DNA of 64,000 nucleotides from contig NZ_LIVZ01000002.1 of assembly GCF_001905845.1 (NCBI RefSeq), forward strand, positions 744,001 through 808,000. The letters run 5' to 3'. Position 1 is the stretch's first letter. The number at the start of each line of letters is the position of its first letter. Shown in pieces: positions 52,494-59,987 of this stretch. Below the pieces are notes generated by a model. The model searched no databases. It was not told the DNA's origin and was given only the letters and a program-made list of their open reading frames with translations. The DNA comes from Streptomyces sp. TSRI0107. Lineage in GTDB: Bacteria > Actinomycetota > Actinomycetes > Streptomycetales > Streptomycetaceae. The position numbers and the translations under genes were made by a program.

Positions 52494-53354
52494 ATGCCCG
52501 AAGGAGACACCGTCTGGCAGGCCGCGAGCAGGCTGCACACCGCCCTCGCGGGCGAGGTGCTGACCCTCTCCGACCTCCGGGTCCCGCGGTACGCGACCGC
52601 CGACCTCACCGGCCGGACCGTGCTCGACGTGACCCCGCGGGGCAAGCACATCCTCACCCGCATCGAGGGCGGCCTCACCCTGCACTCGCACCTGCGGATG
52701 GACGGCTCGTGGAAGGTCTACGCGGCAGGCGAGCGCTGGACCGGCGGCCCGGCGCACCAGATCCGCGCGATCCTCGGCACCGCCGACCGCACGGCCGTCG
52801 GTTACCGCCTCCCCGTCCTGGAACTCCTCCGCACCGCAGACGAGGACCGCGCGGTCGGCCATCTCGGCCCCGACCTGCTGGGCCCGGACTGGGACCCCGG
52901 CCTCGCCCTCGCCAACCTCCTCGCCGACCCGGCCCGCCCGCTCGGCGAGGCCCTGCTGGACCAGCGCAATCTCGCCGGGATCGGCAACGTCTTCAAGAGC
53001 GAGCTGTGCTTCCTGCTGGGCGCCACCCCATGGCTCCCCGTCGGCGCGCTCCCGCCCGACCGCGCCGCCCGGCTCCCGGTCCTCGCCAAGAAGCTCCTGG
53101 AGGCCAACCGCGACCGCCCGGTCCGCAGCACGACCGGCCGCCGCGGCCAGGACCTGTTCGTCTACGGCCGGGCACCCCGCCCCTGCCTGCGCTGCCGCAC
53201 CCCCGTCCGCGTCGCCGACCAGGGCGACGGCTCCCGGGACCGCCCCACCTACTGGTGCCCGACCTGCCAGACCGGCCCGGCCCCGGCCCCGGCCCCGGGC
53301 ACCGGCCGCTCCAGCCGATCCGCCCATTCCAGCCGACCCACCAGCGGCAATTGA
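52494..53354 (+). CDS. DNA glycosylase/AP lyase, Nei (endonuclease VIII) family
   Basis: Removes oxidised bases and nicks the abasic site. 286 residues starting MPEGDTVWQAASRL, where Pro2 is the catalytic nucleophile and Glu3 the proton donor. Helix-two-turn-helix region LLDQRNLAGIGNVFKSELCFL. C-terminal zinc finger CLRC...CPTC. A Pro/Ala/Ser-rich tail of about 25 residues follows. PEGDTV is typical of the actinobacterial Nei2-type and not of Fpg/MutM. Probably cotranscribed with lhr. Confidence 0.92.
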   Translation: MPEGDTVWQAASRLHTALAGEVLTLSDLRVPRYATADLTGRTVLDVTPRGKHILTRIEGGLTLHSHLRMDGSWKVYAAGERWTGGPAHQIRAILGTADRTAVGYRLPVLELLRTADEDRAVGHLGPDLLGPDWDPGLALANLLADPARPLGEALLDQRNLAGIGNVFKSELCFLLGATPWLPVGALPPDRAARLPVLAKKLLEANRDRPVRSTTGRRGQDLFVYGRAPRPCLRCRTPVRVADQGDGSRDRPTYWCPTCQTGPAPAPAPGTGRSSRSAHSSRPTSGN

Positions 53355-53385
53355 CGCCCCGTCAGGTTCTACGTACCGTCCCTCC

Positions 53386-54519
53386 ATGCTGGCCCCCGCG
53401 TACGACCTCACCGGACGCACCGCCTTCGTCACCGGCGCGGCAGGCGGCATCGGCCGCGCGTCGGCCGTCCTGCTCGCCGGCGCCGGGGCCACCGTGCACT
53501 GCGCGGACCTCGACGCACAGGGCCTGCGCGAGACGGCGGCCCTGATCGAGGAACGCGGCGGCACCGCCCGCGCCCACCCCCTCGACGTCACCGACCGCGG
53601 CGCGCTCCGGCAGGCGATGGCGGCCTGCGAACGCCTGGACGTGCTGGCCGCGATCGCCGGGATCATGCACAGCAGCCCGGTGCCGGACACCCGCGACGCG
53701 GGCCTCGACCGGGTGCTGGCCGTCAACTTCAAAGGGGTGCTGTACGCCTGCCATGAGGCGGCCCGGCTGATGCCGGCCCGGGGCACCGGCGGCAGCATCG
53801 TCACCATGGCCTCGGGAGCCGTCGACACCGGCGCCCCCGGCCTGCTCTGCTGCGGCGTCGCCAAGGCGGCCGTGGTGCAGCTGACGAAGACGCTGGCGAC
53901 CGAGCTGGGCGGCCACGGCACCCGCGCGAACGCGATCGCGCCGGGCTGGACCCGTACCCCCATGACGGCCCGCCACGACGACGAGACCCGGTCCCGAACC
54001 GAGGCGGCGATGGCCCGGATGTCCCCGCTGGGCCGGGTCGGCACACCGGAGGACATCGCTCACGCGGTCCTGTATCTGGCCTGCGACGCCTCGCCCTTCA
54101 CGACGGGTCAGATCCTGCGCCCGAACGGCGGGGTGGCGATGCCCTGGTGGCGTCCGCCGACGCCCTGGCGCCATCCGCCGACACCTTGGCAGCATCCACC
54201 GACGCCCCGGCAGCACCCGCCGATGCCCTGGCGGCGTCCGCCGCCCGCCAGGCGGCCCGCCAGCGCCCGGTACCGACCGCGCCGGCGGCCCGCGCCTTGG
54301 AGACCGTGTGCACCGGGAGGAGACTCAGTCCCCACCCGCCGGCCGCGACCGTCCCCTCCAGCACCCCCGCGTCCGGCGCGACCGCGACCCGGACGACCGC
54401 CCACCACCACACCGCGCCAAGCGTCAGAACGGCCCCCCAGCGCACTATCCGCCCCGCCATGGCGGCCACCTCCAGCCCGACGCCAGAACGCCGTCTCACC
54501 CCGACCGGGCCGACGCTAG
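53386..54519 (+). CDS. SDR-family dehydrogenase-like protein with altered active site and a repeat-derived C-terminal tail
   Basis: By fold an NAD(P)-dependent dehydrogenase: GAAGGIGRA cofactor loop, CADLDAQ, DVTDRGAL, PGWTRTPM and PLGRVGTPEDIAHAVLYLACD. The catalytic tyrosine is replaced: S-x12-Y-x3-K reads Ser143, Cys156, Lys160 (CCGVAK), and the NAG motif reads IAG. The normal SDR end is GGVAMPW at residue 254. Here the next codon is TGG and the frame runs on for 123 residues of Pro/Arg-rich sequence encoded by a 21-bp tandem repeat and the antisense of the next gene. It is probably inactive or decaying, or has a non-catalytic role. Confidence 0.75.
   Translation: MLAPAYDLTGRTAFVTGAAGGIGRASAVLLAGAGATVHCADLDAQGLRETAALIEERGGTARAHPLDVTDRGALRQAMAACERLDVLAAIAGIMHSSPVPDTRDAGLDRVLAVNFKGVLYACHEAARLMPARGTGGSIVTMASGAVDTGAPGLLCCGVAKAAVVQLTKTLATELGGHGTRANAIAPGWTRTPMTARHDDETRSRTEAAMARMSPLGRVGTPEDIAHAVLYLACDASPFTTGQILRPNGGVAMPWWRPPTPWRHPPTPWQHPPTPRQHPPMPWRRPPPARRPASARYRPRRRPAPWRPCAPGGDSVPTRRPRPSPPAPPRPARPRPGRPPTTTPRQASERPPSALSAPPWRPPPARRQNAVSPRPGRR
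54098..54460 (-). CDS. Small membrane protein overlapping the SDR gene
   Basis: 120 residues from ATG 54460, which has an excellent GGAGG site eight bases upstream. One clear membrane helix (IVRWGAVLTLGAVWWWAVVRVAV), a second weakly hydrophobic stretch (GWGLSLLPV), then a long Ala/Ser/Asp tail with a seven-residue periodicity (ARASAGA, AGASVDA, AKVSADG, ARASADA). The tail is the antisense reading of the 21-bp repeats in the SDR gene. Function unknown. The N-terminal half looks like a genuine conserved membrane protein; the tail length depends on repeat number. Confidence 0.65.
   Translation of the reverse strand: MAGRIVRWGAVLTLGAVWWWAVVRVAVAPDAGVLEGTVAAGGWGLSLLPVHTVSKARAAGAVGTGRWRAAWRAADAARASAGAAGASVDAAKVSADGARASADATRASPPRRSGAGSDPS
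54151..54255. repeat. 21-bp minisatellite in overlapping convergent genes
   Basis: Five units begin at 54151, 54172, 54193, 54214 and 54235 (the last half diverged). On the plus strand they encode RPPTPWR, HPPTPWQ, HPPTPRQ and HPPMPWR. On the minus strand they give Ala/Ser/Asp heptads. The period of 21 keeps both frames open. Confidence 0.9.
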
Positions 54520-54646
54520 ACGGCCACTCTCAGCGCGGGGAGGGCGCACCACCGGCACACGGGCGCACCACTCGCGTCACCCCTACGTCCCTCGCTCACC
54601 TGCACGTCACACACTCGCCCGTACATCGCACGGACTCACCCGCACG

Positions 54647-55117
54647 TCACACGTTCTCCGCCTGGAACATCCAGTGATGCTTCTCGAGGTCCGCGGTGAC
54701 CTGGATGAAGATGTCCTGCGACACCGGATCCGGTTCCCCGGTCGCCGCCACGCGCTCCCGCATCCGGGTGATCACCGCCCCGAGGGCGTCCACGAGCACC
54801 CGTACCGCGTCCTCGTCCTTGACCCATCCGCCGAACACCTCCCCGATGCCGCTGCCGGAGGCCACGGTCGCGGCCCGCCCGTCGGGCGAGACACCCAGGG
54901 CGGAGGCCCGCTCGGCGACCGTGTCGGAGTGCGTCCGGGCGGTGTCGACCACCTCGTCCAGTTGGAGGTGCACGGACCGGAAGCGCGGCCCCACGACGTT
55001 CCAGTGCACCTGCTTGGCGACCAACGCGAGGTCCACCAGATCGACGAGGGCGCCCTGCAGCGCGTCGGCGACGGTCTTCAGGTCCGAATCGGACAGCGGG
55101 CTCTTCACGGCGTTCAT
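54647..55117 (-). CDS. dps: Dps-type DNA-binding ferritin-like protein
   Basis: Dodecameric iron-storage and DNA-protection protein. 156 residues with the Dps ferroxidase signature: VAKQVHWNVVG (His38), RSVHLQLDEVVDTART (Asp53 region), and C-terminal DIFIQVTADLEKHHWMFQAENV. The N-terminal tail is short. ATG start follows GGAGGTG. By position it corresponds to the third Dps (DpsC) of S. coelicolor; that equivalence is from synteny. Confidence 0.93.
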   Translation of the reverse strand: MNAVKSPLSDSDLKTVADALQGALVDLVDLALVAKQVHWNVVGPRFRSVHLQLDEVVDTARTHSDTVAERASALGVSPDGRAATVASGSGIGEVFGGWVKDEDAVRVLVDALGAVITRMRERVAATGEPDPVSQDIFIQVTADLEKHHWMFQAENV

Positions 55118-55231
55118 CCGCACCTCCGGCAACTCACCCAGTCGTGGCCCCTCCACGATGACCGGATCCACAAAATGCGGCAAACGGAGCACATCGCCAG
55201 ACGCCCCAACAAGGGCCCAGACACGCGAAAA

Positions 55232-55275
55232 CCCCGACCCGCTTCCCCAGGCCCCCTGGAGAAGCCCCGTCGGGG
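55232..55275. terminator. Terminator downstream of clgR
   Basis: Nested complementary segments: CCCCGAC/GTCGGGG, GCTTC/GAAGC and CCAGG/CCTGG form a long interrupted stem 36 bases after the clgR stop codon. Confidence 0.75.
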
Positions 55276-55310
55276 CTCACACGTCACGCTCTTTCAGAGC
55301 CGCGCCACAC

Positions 55311-55691
55311 TCACGCGGCGACCACGTCCACCGCTTCGGCAGGCGCCTTGATGGTCACCCGTTCCGGTGGCACACCAGTCACCGAAACAGAGCCCAGCAT
55401 CGGGCGAACCGGCGTGTGCACAGGCTCGCTGGGGGTGGCCGCTGCAGACTGGGCCAGCTCGGCGAGGGCGAGCTCGTCGCTCACTTCCCTCATCAGCTCG
55501 GACATCCGTACGTCCAGCGCGTCGCAGATGGCGGCGAGCAGTTCGGAGGAAGCCTCCTTCTGCCCCCGCTCCACCTCGGAGAGATAGCCGAGTGAGACTC
55601 GGGCGGACGAGGAGACTTCGCGCAGAGTACGGCCCTGGCGCTGGCGCTGCCGACGCAGCACGTCACCCAGCAGGCGACGGAGCAGAATCAT
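55311..55691 (-). CDS. clgR: Transcriptional activator ClgR (clp gene regulator)
   Basis: Xre-type activator of clpP/clpC/lon proteolysis genes. 126 residues with helix-turn-helix [38 protein letters not shown] (about 22-60), matching ClgR. ATG start with GGAGGGAG upstream. The C-terminus ends VDVVAA; terminal alanines form the signal by which Clp proteases degrade ClgR. The gene order with cinA, pgsA and ftsK matches the clgR locus in other actinobacteria. Confidence 0.9.
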   Translation of the reverse strand: MILLRRLLGDVLRRQRQRQGRTLREVSSSARVSLGYLSEVERGQKEASSELLAAICDALDVRMSELMREVSDELALAELAQSAAATPSEPVHTPVRPMLGSVSVTGVPPERVTIKAPAEAVDVVAA

Positions 55692-55800
55692 CGGTGGCTC
55701 CCTCCTCGGACCGCGTAGCCGCATCCTTCACGCCCCACCGTACCGCCTCGCGCCGCGGCCGTGCGGGGAGCGATGTCGTGTTCACTCAGGGCTGCAAACA

Positions 55801-56346
55801 TCAAAACCCCCCGTTCTGTTCCGTATCCTGTGCCCGCTCATTCCCGGTCTGTTCGCCCGCAAGCTCCTTCAGGAGCAGTGCGAGTACGCTCCGTACACTC
55901 TCCATACGAATTTCCTCGCGGTCGCCGTTCAACCGCAGCGACTCCACTTTTCCGCCACCGGCGGAACCGGAACCAGGGCCGAAGGGCCCGTCCAGCGCCA
56001 TGAAAACCGTCCCGACGGGCTGTCCGTCCTGCGGATCGGGGCCGGCGACACCGGTGGTGGCGATGCCCCAGTCGGCGCCCAGCGCCTTCCGCACTCCGGC
56101 CGCCATCTGGGCCGCGACCTGCGGATCCACCGCACCTCGCTGGGCCAGCAGGGTGGCGTCGACACCCAGCAGCCGATGCTTCAGTTCGGTGGCGTACGCG
56201 GTCACGGAACCCCGGAACGCCTTGGACGCACCCGGAACCGTGGTGAGCTCCGCGGCGACCAGCCCACCGGTCAGCGACTCGGCGACGGCGACCGTCTCAC
56301 CCCTCACGGTGAGTAGTCGCACCACGTCGGCTGCCGTGGACCTCAC
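55801..56346 (-). CDS. cinA: CinA C-terminal domain protein (NMN deamidase type)
   Basis: 181 residues containing only the CinA-C/PncC domain: VAVAESLTGGLVAAELT, FRGSVTAYATELKHRLLGV, AQMAAGVRKALGADWGIATTGVAGPD and GTVFMAL. It likely deamidates nicotinamide mononucleotide for NAD recycling. The N-terminal MoCF-like domain of two-domain CinA is absent. GTG start overlaps the pgsA stop (GTGA). Confidence 0.92.
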   Translation of the reverse strand: MRSTAADVVRLLTVRGETVAVAESLTGGLVAAELTTVPGASKAFRGSVTAYATELKHRLLGVDATLLAQRGAVDPQVAAQMAAGVRKALGADWGIATTGVAGPDPQDGQPVGTVFMALDGPFGPGSGSAGGGKVESLRLNGDREEIRMESVRSVLALLLKELAGEQTGNERAQDTEQNGGF

Positions 56347-57287
56347 CCCTGCGTCTCCTCCAGCGCGGCCTTGCGCTCGGCGATTCCCTGCCGGCGCAGC
56401 ACAATGGCCTGTCTCACATAGTCGAGGCCGGTCACGACGGTCAGTACGACCGCCGCCGCCATCACCCAGAACCGCAGGGTGGCCAGCCACCCCGTCAGCG
56501 CGAGCACATACATCCCGACGGCCACGCCCTGGGTGAGGGTCTTGAGCTTGCCGCCCCGGCTCGCCGGGATGACGCCGTACCGGATGACCAGAAAACGCAG
56601 CAGCGTGACGCCGAGTTCCCGCCCGAGGATCACCGCTGTCACCCACCACGGCAGATCGCCCAGCGCAGAGAGACAGATCAGCGCCGCTCCCATGATCGCC
56701 TTGTCGGCGATGGGATCGGCGATCTTCCCGAAGTCGGTGACGAGGTCGTAGGTGCGCGCCAGATGCCCGTCGAACAGGTCGGTGATCATGGCGATGGCGA
56801 AGGCGGCCCAGGCCAGCGAACGCCACGCCGGGTCGTACCCGCCGTCGGCCAGCATCAGGGCGACGAAGGCGGGCACGAGGAGCAGCCGGAGCATGGTCAG
56901 CAGGTTGGCGATGTTCCAGACGCTGGCCTGGTTGACCGCGGCAGCCGCGATCTTGCCGCCCCGCGCGGGCTTGGCACCCGCCGGGCCGCTGCCCGATCCG
57001 CCGTCCGCCACGCTCTCCGGCGCTGCCCCGGGCGACGCCACGGGTCCGCCCTCGGAGGAACCGACGGACGCCCCGCCGGCAGCGCCCGCAGAGGACGCCC
57101 CACCGGCATTACCGGACGACGACTCCGCGGAGCCTCCCGGCACCGAAGCGGCGACGGCGGCCCCGCGAGGCCCGGCAGCGCTCGGACCGTGGGCGGCGGC
57201 GCCCGCCGCCCCCTTGCCCGGGGCGGAAGCCGCAGCCGCGCCGTTCGCCCGGGCGGGACCGCCCGCGGCCGCCGGCACTCCGCTCAT
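56343..57287 (-). CDS. pgsA: CDP-diacylglycerol-glycerol-3-phosphate 3-phosphatidyltransferase-type enzyme
   Basis: Makes phosphatidylglycerol phosphate or a related phospholipid. 314 residues. The CDP-alcohol phosphotransferase motif is complete: Asp170, Asp173-Gly174, Ala177-Arg178, Gly187, Asp191 and Asp195. Membrane helices run from [19 protein letters not shown] to the end. Unusually, the first about 115 residues are a low-complexity Ala/Gly/Ser/Pro domain. ATG overlaps the rimO stop (ATGA). Which alcohol is used cannot be fixed, since actinomycetes have several paralogues. Confidence 0.9.
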   Translation of the reverse strand: MSGVPAAAGGPARANGAAAASAPGKGAAGAAAHGPSAAGPRGAAVAASVPGGSAESSSGNAGGASSAGAAGGASVGSSEGGPVASPGAAPESVADGGSGSGPAGAKPARGGKIAAAAVNQASVWNIANLLTMLRLLLVPAFVALMLADGGYDPAWRSLAWAAFAIAMITDLFDGHLARTYDLVTDFGKIADPIADKAIMGAALICLSALGDLPWWVTAVILGRELGVTLLRFLVIRYGVIPASRGGKLKTLTQGVAVGMYVLALTGWLATLRFWVMAAAVVLTVVTGLDYVRQAIVLRRQGIAERKAALEETQG

Positions 57288-58756
57288 CTGCCCGCCTCCT
57301 CGCTGCCTCCGGGGTGGCCCGCCAGCGGCTCGGCCACCAGGTCGACACCCTCCGTACCGACCACCTTCGCCTCGACCATACGACCGACGCTCAGGCCCGC
57401 GCCGCTCGTGAGCAGCACCTGACCGTCCGTCTCCGGCGCCTGGTGGGCCGCGCGGCCGTAGACGCCCTCCTCGTCGTCCACCGACTCGACGAGGACCCGC
57501 ACGGTCGAGCCGACGCGTTCCTCGGCACGCTGCGAGACCAGTTCCTCGGCCAGCCGGGAGACCCGGGCCAGCCGCTCGGCGACGACGTCCTCGTCGAGCT
57601 TGTTGTCGTACGTCGCGGCTTCGGTGCCCTCCTCGTCGGAGTAACCGAAAACGCCGATGGCATCCAGCCGCGCGCCGGTCAGGAAGCGCTCCAGCTCGGC
57701 CAGGTCGGCCTCGGACTCGCCGGGGAAGCCGACGATGAAGTTGGACCGCACACCGGCCTCCGGGGCCTTGCTCCGGATGGTGTCCAGCAGCTCCAGGAAG
57801 CGGTCGGTGTCGCCGAAGCGGCGCATCGCGCGGAGCACGCCGGGGGCGGAGTGCTGGAAGGAGAGGTCGAAGTAGGGGGCGACCTTGGGGGTGGAGGTCA
57901 GCACGTCGATCAGGCCGGGGCGCATCTCGGCGGGCTGGAGGTAGCTGACGCGGACCCGCTCGATGCCGTCCACCTCGGCCAGCTCGGGCAGCAGCGACTC
58001 CAGCAGGCGGATGTCGCCCAGGTCCTTGCCGTACGACGTGTTGTTCTCGGAGACCAGCATGATCTCCTTGACGCCCTGCTCGGCCAGCCACCGTGTCTCG
58101 TTCAGCACGTCGCTCGGGCGGCGCGAGATGAAGGAGCCGCGGAAGGACGGGATGGCGCAGAAGGTGCAGCGCCGGTCGCAGCCGGAGGCGAGCTTCACCG
58201 AGGCGACCGGGGCGCCGTCCAGCCGTCGGCGCAGCGGCGCGCGCGGGCCGGAGGCGGGGGCCAGGCCGTCGGGGAGGTCGGTGGGCGCGTGGCCCGGCAG
58301 GGCGACCTCCGCCGCGGACTCCTGCCGCTCGGCGGGGCTGATCGGCAGCAGCTTGCGCCGGTCGCGCGGGGTGTGGGCGGCGTGGATGCCGCCGCTCAGG
58401 ATGGTCTGGAGGCGGTCGGAGATGTCGGCGTAGTCGTCGAAGCCGAGCACGCCGTCGGCCTCGGGAAGGGCCTCGGCCAGCTCCTTGCCGTACCGCTCGG
58501 CCATGCAGCCGACCGCGACCACGGCCTGGGTTCTGCCGTGGTCCTTGAGGTCGTTGGCCTCCAGCAGGGCGTCTACGGAGTCCTTCTTGGCGGCGTCGAC
58601 GAAGCCGCAGGTGTTGACGACGGCGACATCGGCGTCCGCGGCGTCCTCGACGAGCTGCCAGCCGTCCGCCTCCAAACGGCCTGCGAGCTCCTCCGAGTCC
58701 ACCTCGTTACGGGCGCAGCCAAGGGTGACCAGTGCGACGGTACGGCGTTCAGGCAT
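57284..58756 (-). CDS. rimO: Ribosomal protein S12 methylthiotransferase
   Basis: Radical SAM enzyme that methylthiolates the conserved Asp of ribosomal protein S12. 490 residues starting [23 protein letters not shown] (first cluster Cys), [25 protein letters not shown], radical SAM motif [18 protein letters not shown] and a C-terminal TRAM domain ([18 protein letters not shown]). An insertion of about 40 residues ([20 protein letters not shown]...) lies before the radical SAM domain. Related to MiaB in this window, with RimO-type sequence at the N-terminus. First of the rimO-pgsA-cinA unit. Confidence 0.95.
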   Translation of the reverse strand: MPERRTVALVTLGCARNEVDSEELAGRLEADGWQLVEDAADADVAVVNTCGFVDAAKKDSVDALLEANDLKDHGRTQAVVAVGCMAERYGKELAEALPEADGVLGFDDYADISDRLQTILSGGIHAAHTPRDRRKLLPISPAERQESAAEVALPGHAPTDLPDGLAPASGPRAPLRRRLDGAPVASVKLASGCDRRCTFCAIPSFRGSFISRRPSDVLNETRWLAEQGVKEIMLVSENNTSYGKDLGDIRLLESLLPELAEVDGIERVRVSYLQPAEMRPGLIDVLTSTPKVAPYFDLSFQHSAPGVLRAMRRFGDTDRFLELLDTIRSKAPEAGVRSNFIVGFPGESEADLAELERFLTGARLDAIGVFGYSDEEGTEAATYDNKLDEDVVAERLARVSRLAEELVSQRAEERVGSTVRVLVESVDDEEGVYGRAAHQAPETDGQVLLTSGAGLSVGRMVEAKVVGTEGVDLVAEPLAGHPGGSEEAGR

Positions 58757-58849
58757 GGGCTCAAGACTACTTCGTCCCGCTGACACCCCACGTCGACGGG
58801 GTTGGCCGATCTTGGCCGACCCCGCACCCGCTGCCCCGTTGCGACTCCC

Positions 58850-59689
58850 TTATCCGACCTGCGGATCACTCTTCCTGTAGGTCAGCCGCTCCACGGCACC
58901 CGGCCGGAAGTCCTCGTCGATCTTCTTCCCGTTCACGTACAGCTCGATCGCCCCGGCGTCGCCGAGGACCAGGTTGATCTCGGAGCTGTCCTGGAAGGTC
59001 TTGGACTCGCCCTGCTTGAGGAGACCGTCGAAGAGCAGCCGGCCGCTGTGGTCCTTGGCGGAGATCCAGCTGCGCCCGTCGGCCGCGCTGACCTGGACGG
59101 TGACCTTGTCGCGCGGCGCGGCCGCGATGGCGCTCTCGGTCGGGTCGGGCTTGGAGTCGGTGGGCTTGCCGGTCCCGGCGCTCGGCGAGGCGTCCTTGCT
59201 CTTCGTCGACGTGACGCCCTCGGCGACCTGCTCCTTCGACCCGCTGTCGGAGTCGCCCTTGAAGGCGGTGAACCCGACGAAGCCGACCACGGCGACGATC
59301 GCGGCGACCATGGCCGCCGTCCAGTTCGGTCCGCGCCGCTCGGGCCGGATGCGTTCCGCCTCGAACAGCGGTGCCGCCGGGGTGGGCGCGGGCCGTCCGC
59401 CGTGTTCGGCGCCGTACCGCGCGAGCAGGGGTTCCGGATCCAGGCCGACGGCCTTGGCCAGGGTCCGGATGTGACCGCGGGCGTAGACGTCTCCGCCGCA
59501 GGGCGCGAAGTCGTCCGCCTCGATCGCGTGCACGATGGCGATCCGGACCCGGGTGGCGGCGCTGACGTCGTCGACGGTCAGCCCGGCCGCGATACGCGCC
59601 TGCCGCAGCGCGTGGCCGATGGAGGGGTGGGCTTCCTCGGAAACGTCTTCGAAGGGACGCTCGTCTTCAGGGGAGTTGCCGATGGACAC
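58850..59689 (-). CDS. RodZ-like helix-turn-helix membrane protein
   Basis: 279 residues from GTG 59689 (AAAGG seven bases upstream). Cytoplasmic HTH_25 domain (IGHALRQARIAAGLTVDDVSAATRV), single membrane helix (MVAAIVAVVGFVGFTAF), a Ser/Lys/Asp-rich linker, and a C-terminal beta domain (VQVSAADGRSWISAKDHSGRLLFDGLLKQGE) as in RodZ. RodZ links MreB to cell-wall synthesis; actinobacterial relatives are less clear. It lies between ftsK and rimO on the same strand. An upstream GTG at 59716 lacks a proper site. Confidence 0.85.
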   Translation of the reverse strand: MSIGNSPEDERPFEDVSEEAHPSIGHALRQARIAAGLTVDDVSAATRVRIAIVHAIEADDFAPCGGDVYARGHIRTLAKAVGLDPEPLLARYGAEHGGRPAPTPAAPLFEAERIRPERRGPNWTAAMVAAIVAVVGFVGFTAFKGDSDSGSKEQVAEGVTSTKSKDASPSAGTGKPTDSKPDPTESAIAAAPRDKVTVQVSAADGRSWISAKDHSGRLLFDGLLKQGESKTFQDSSEINLVLGDAGAIELYVNGKKIDEDFRPGAVERLTYRKSDPQVG

Positions 59690-59839
59690 GGGGGCGCCTT
59701 TCGAGCGTGTAGCCACCTGCTGGAGGTTCAGTCTAGGGGGGGTGCGAAAGGGTGGGGCAACCGGGCGGTAGGACTTTGTACGCCATCGGAATGGCCGGAC
59801 ATCCCGATGGTGGGGTACGCGCTTTTCGCTTCCCTCAAC

Positions 59840-59853
59840 TTGACGTGCGTCAA
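59840..59853. promoter_or_regulatory. Palindrome upstream of the RodZ-like gene
   Basis: TTGAC-GTGC-GTCAA is a perfect inverted repeat, flanked further out by TCCCT and AGGGA. It lies about 150 bp upstream of the RodZ-like start, in the 298-bp gap after ftsK that otherwise shows no gene. Candidate operator. Confidence 0.35.
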
Positions 59854-59987
59854 AGGGAAACGGTTGCTCACTGATCCCTTACGGGTGAGTCACGATCCAG
59901 CAACCGGCGGAACGCGCACCCATCCGCGTACCCTTCCGCGCAACCGCTCGCGTACCCGTCCGCGAGAGCACCACCGCAGCCGTCTCC

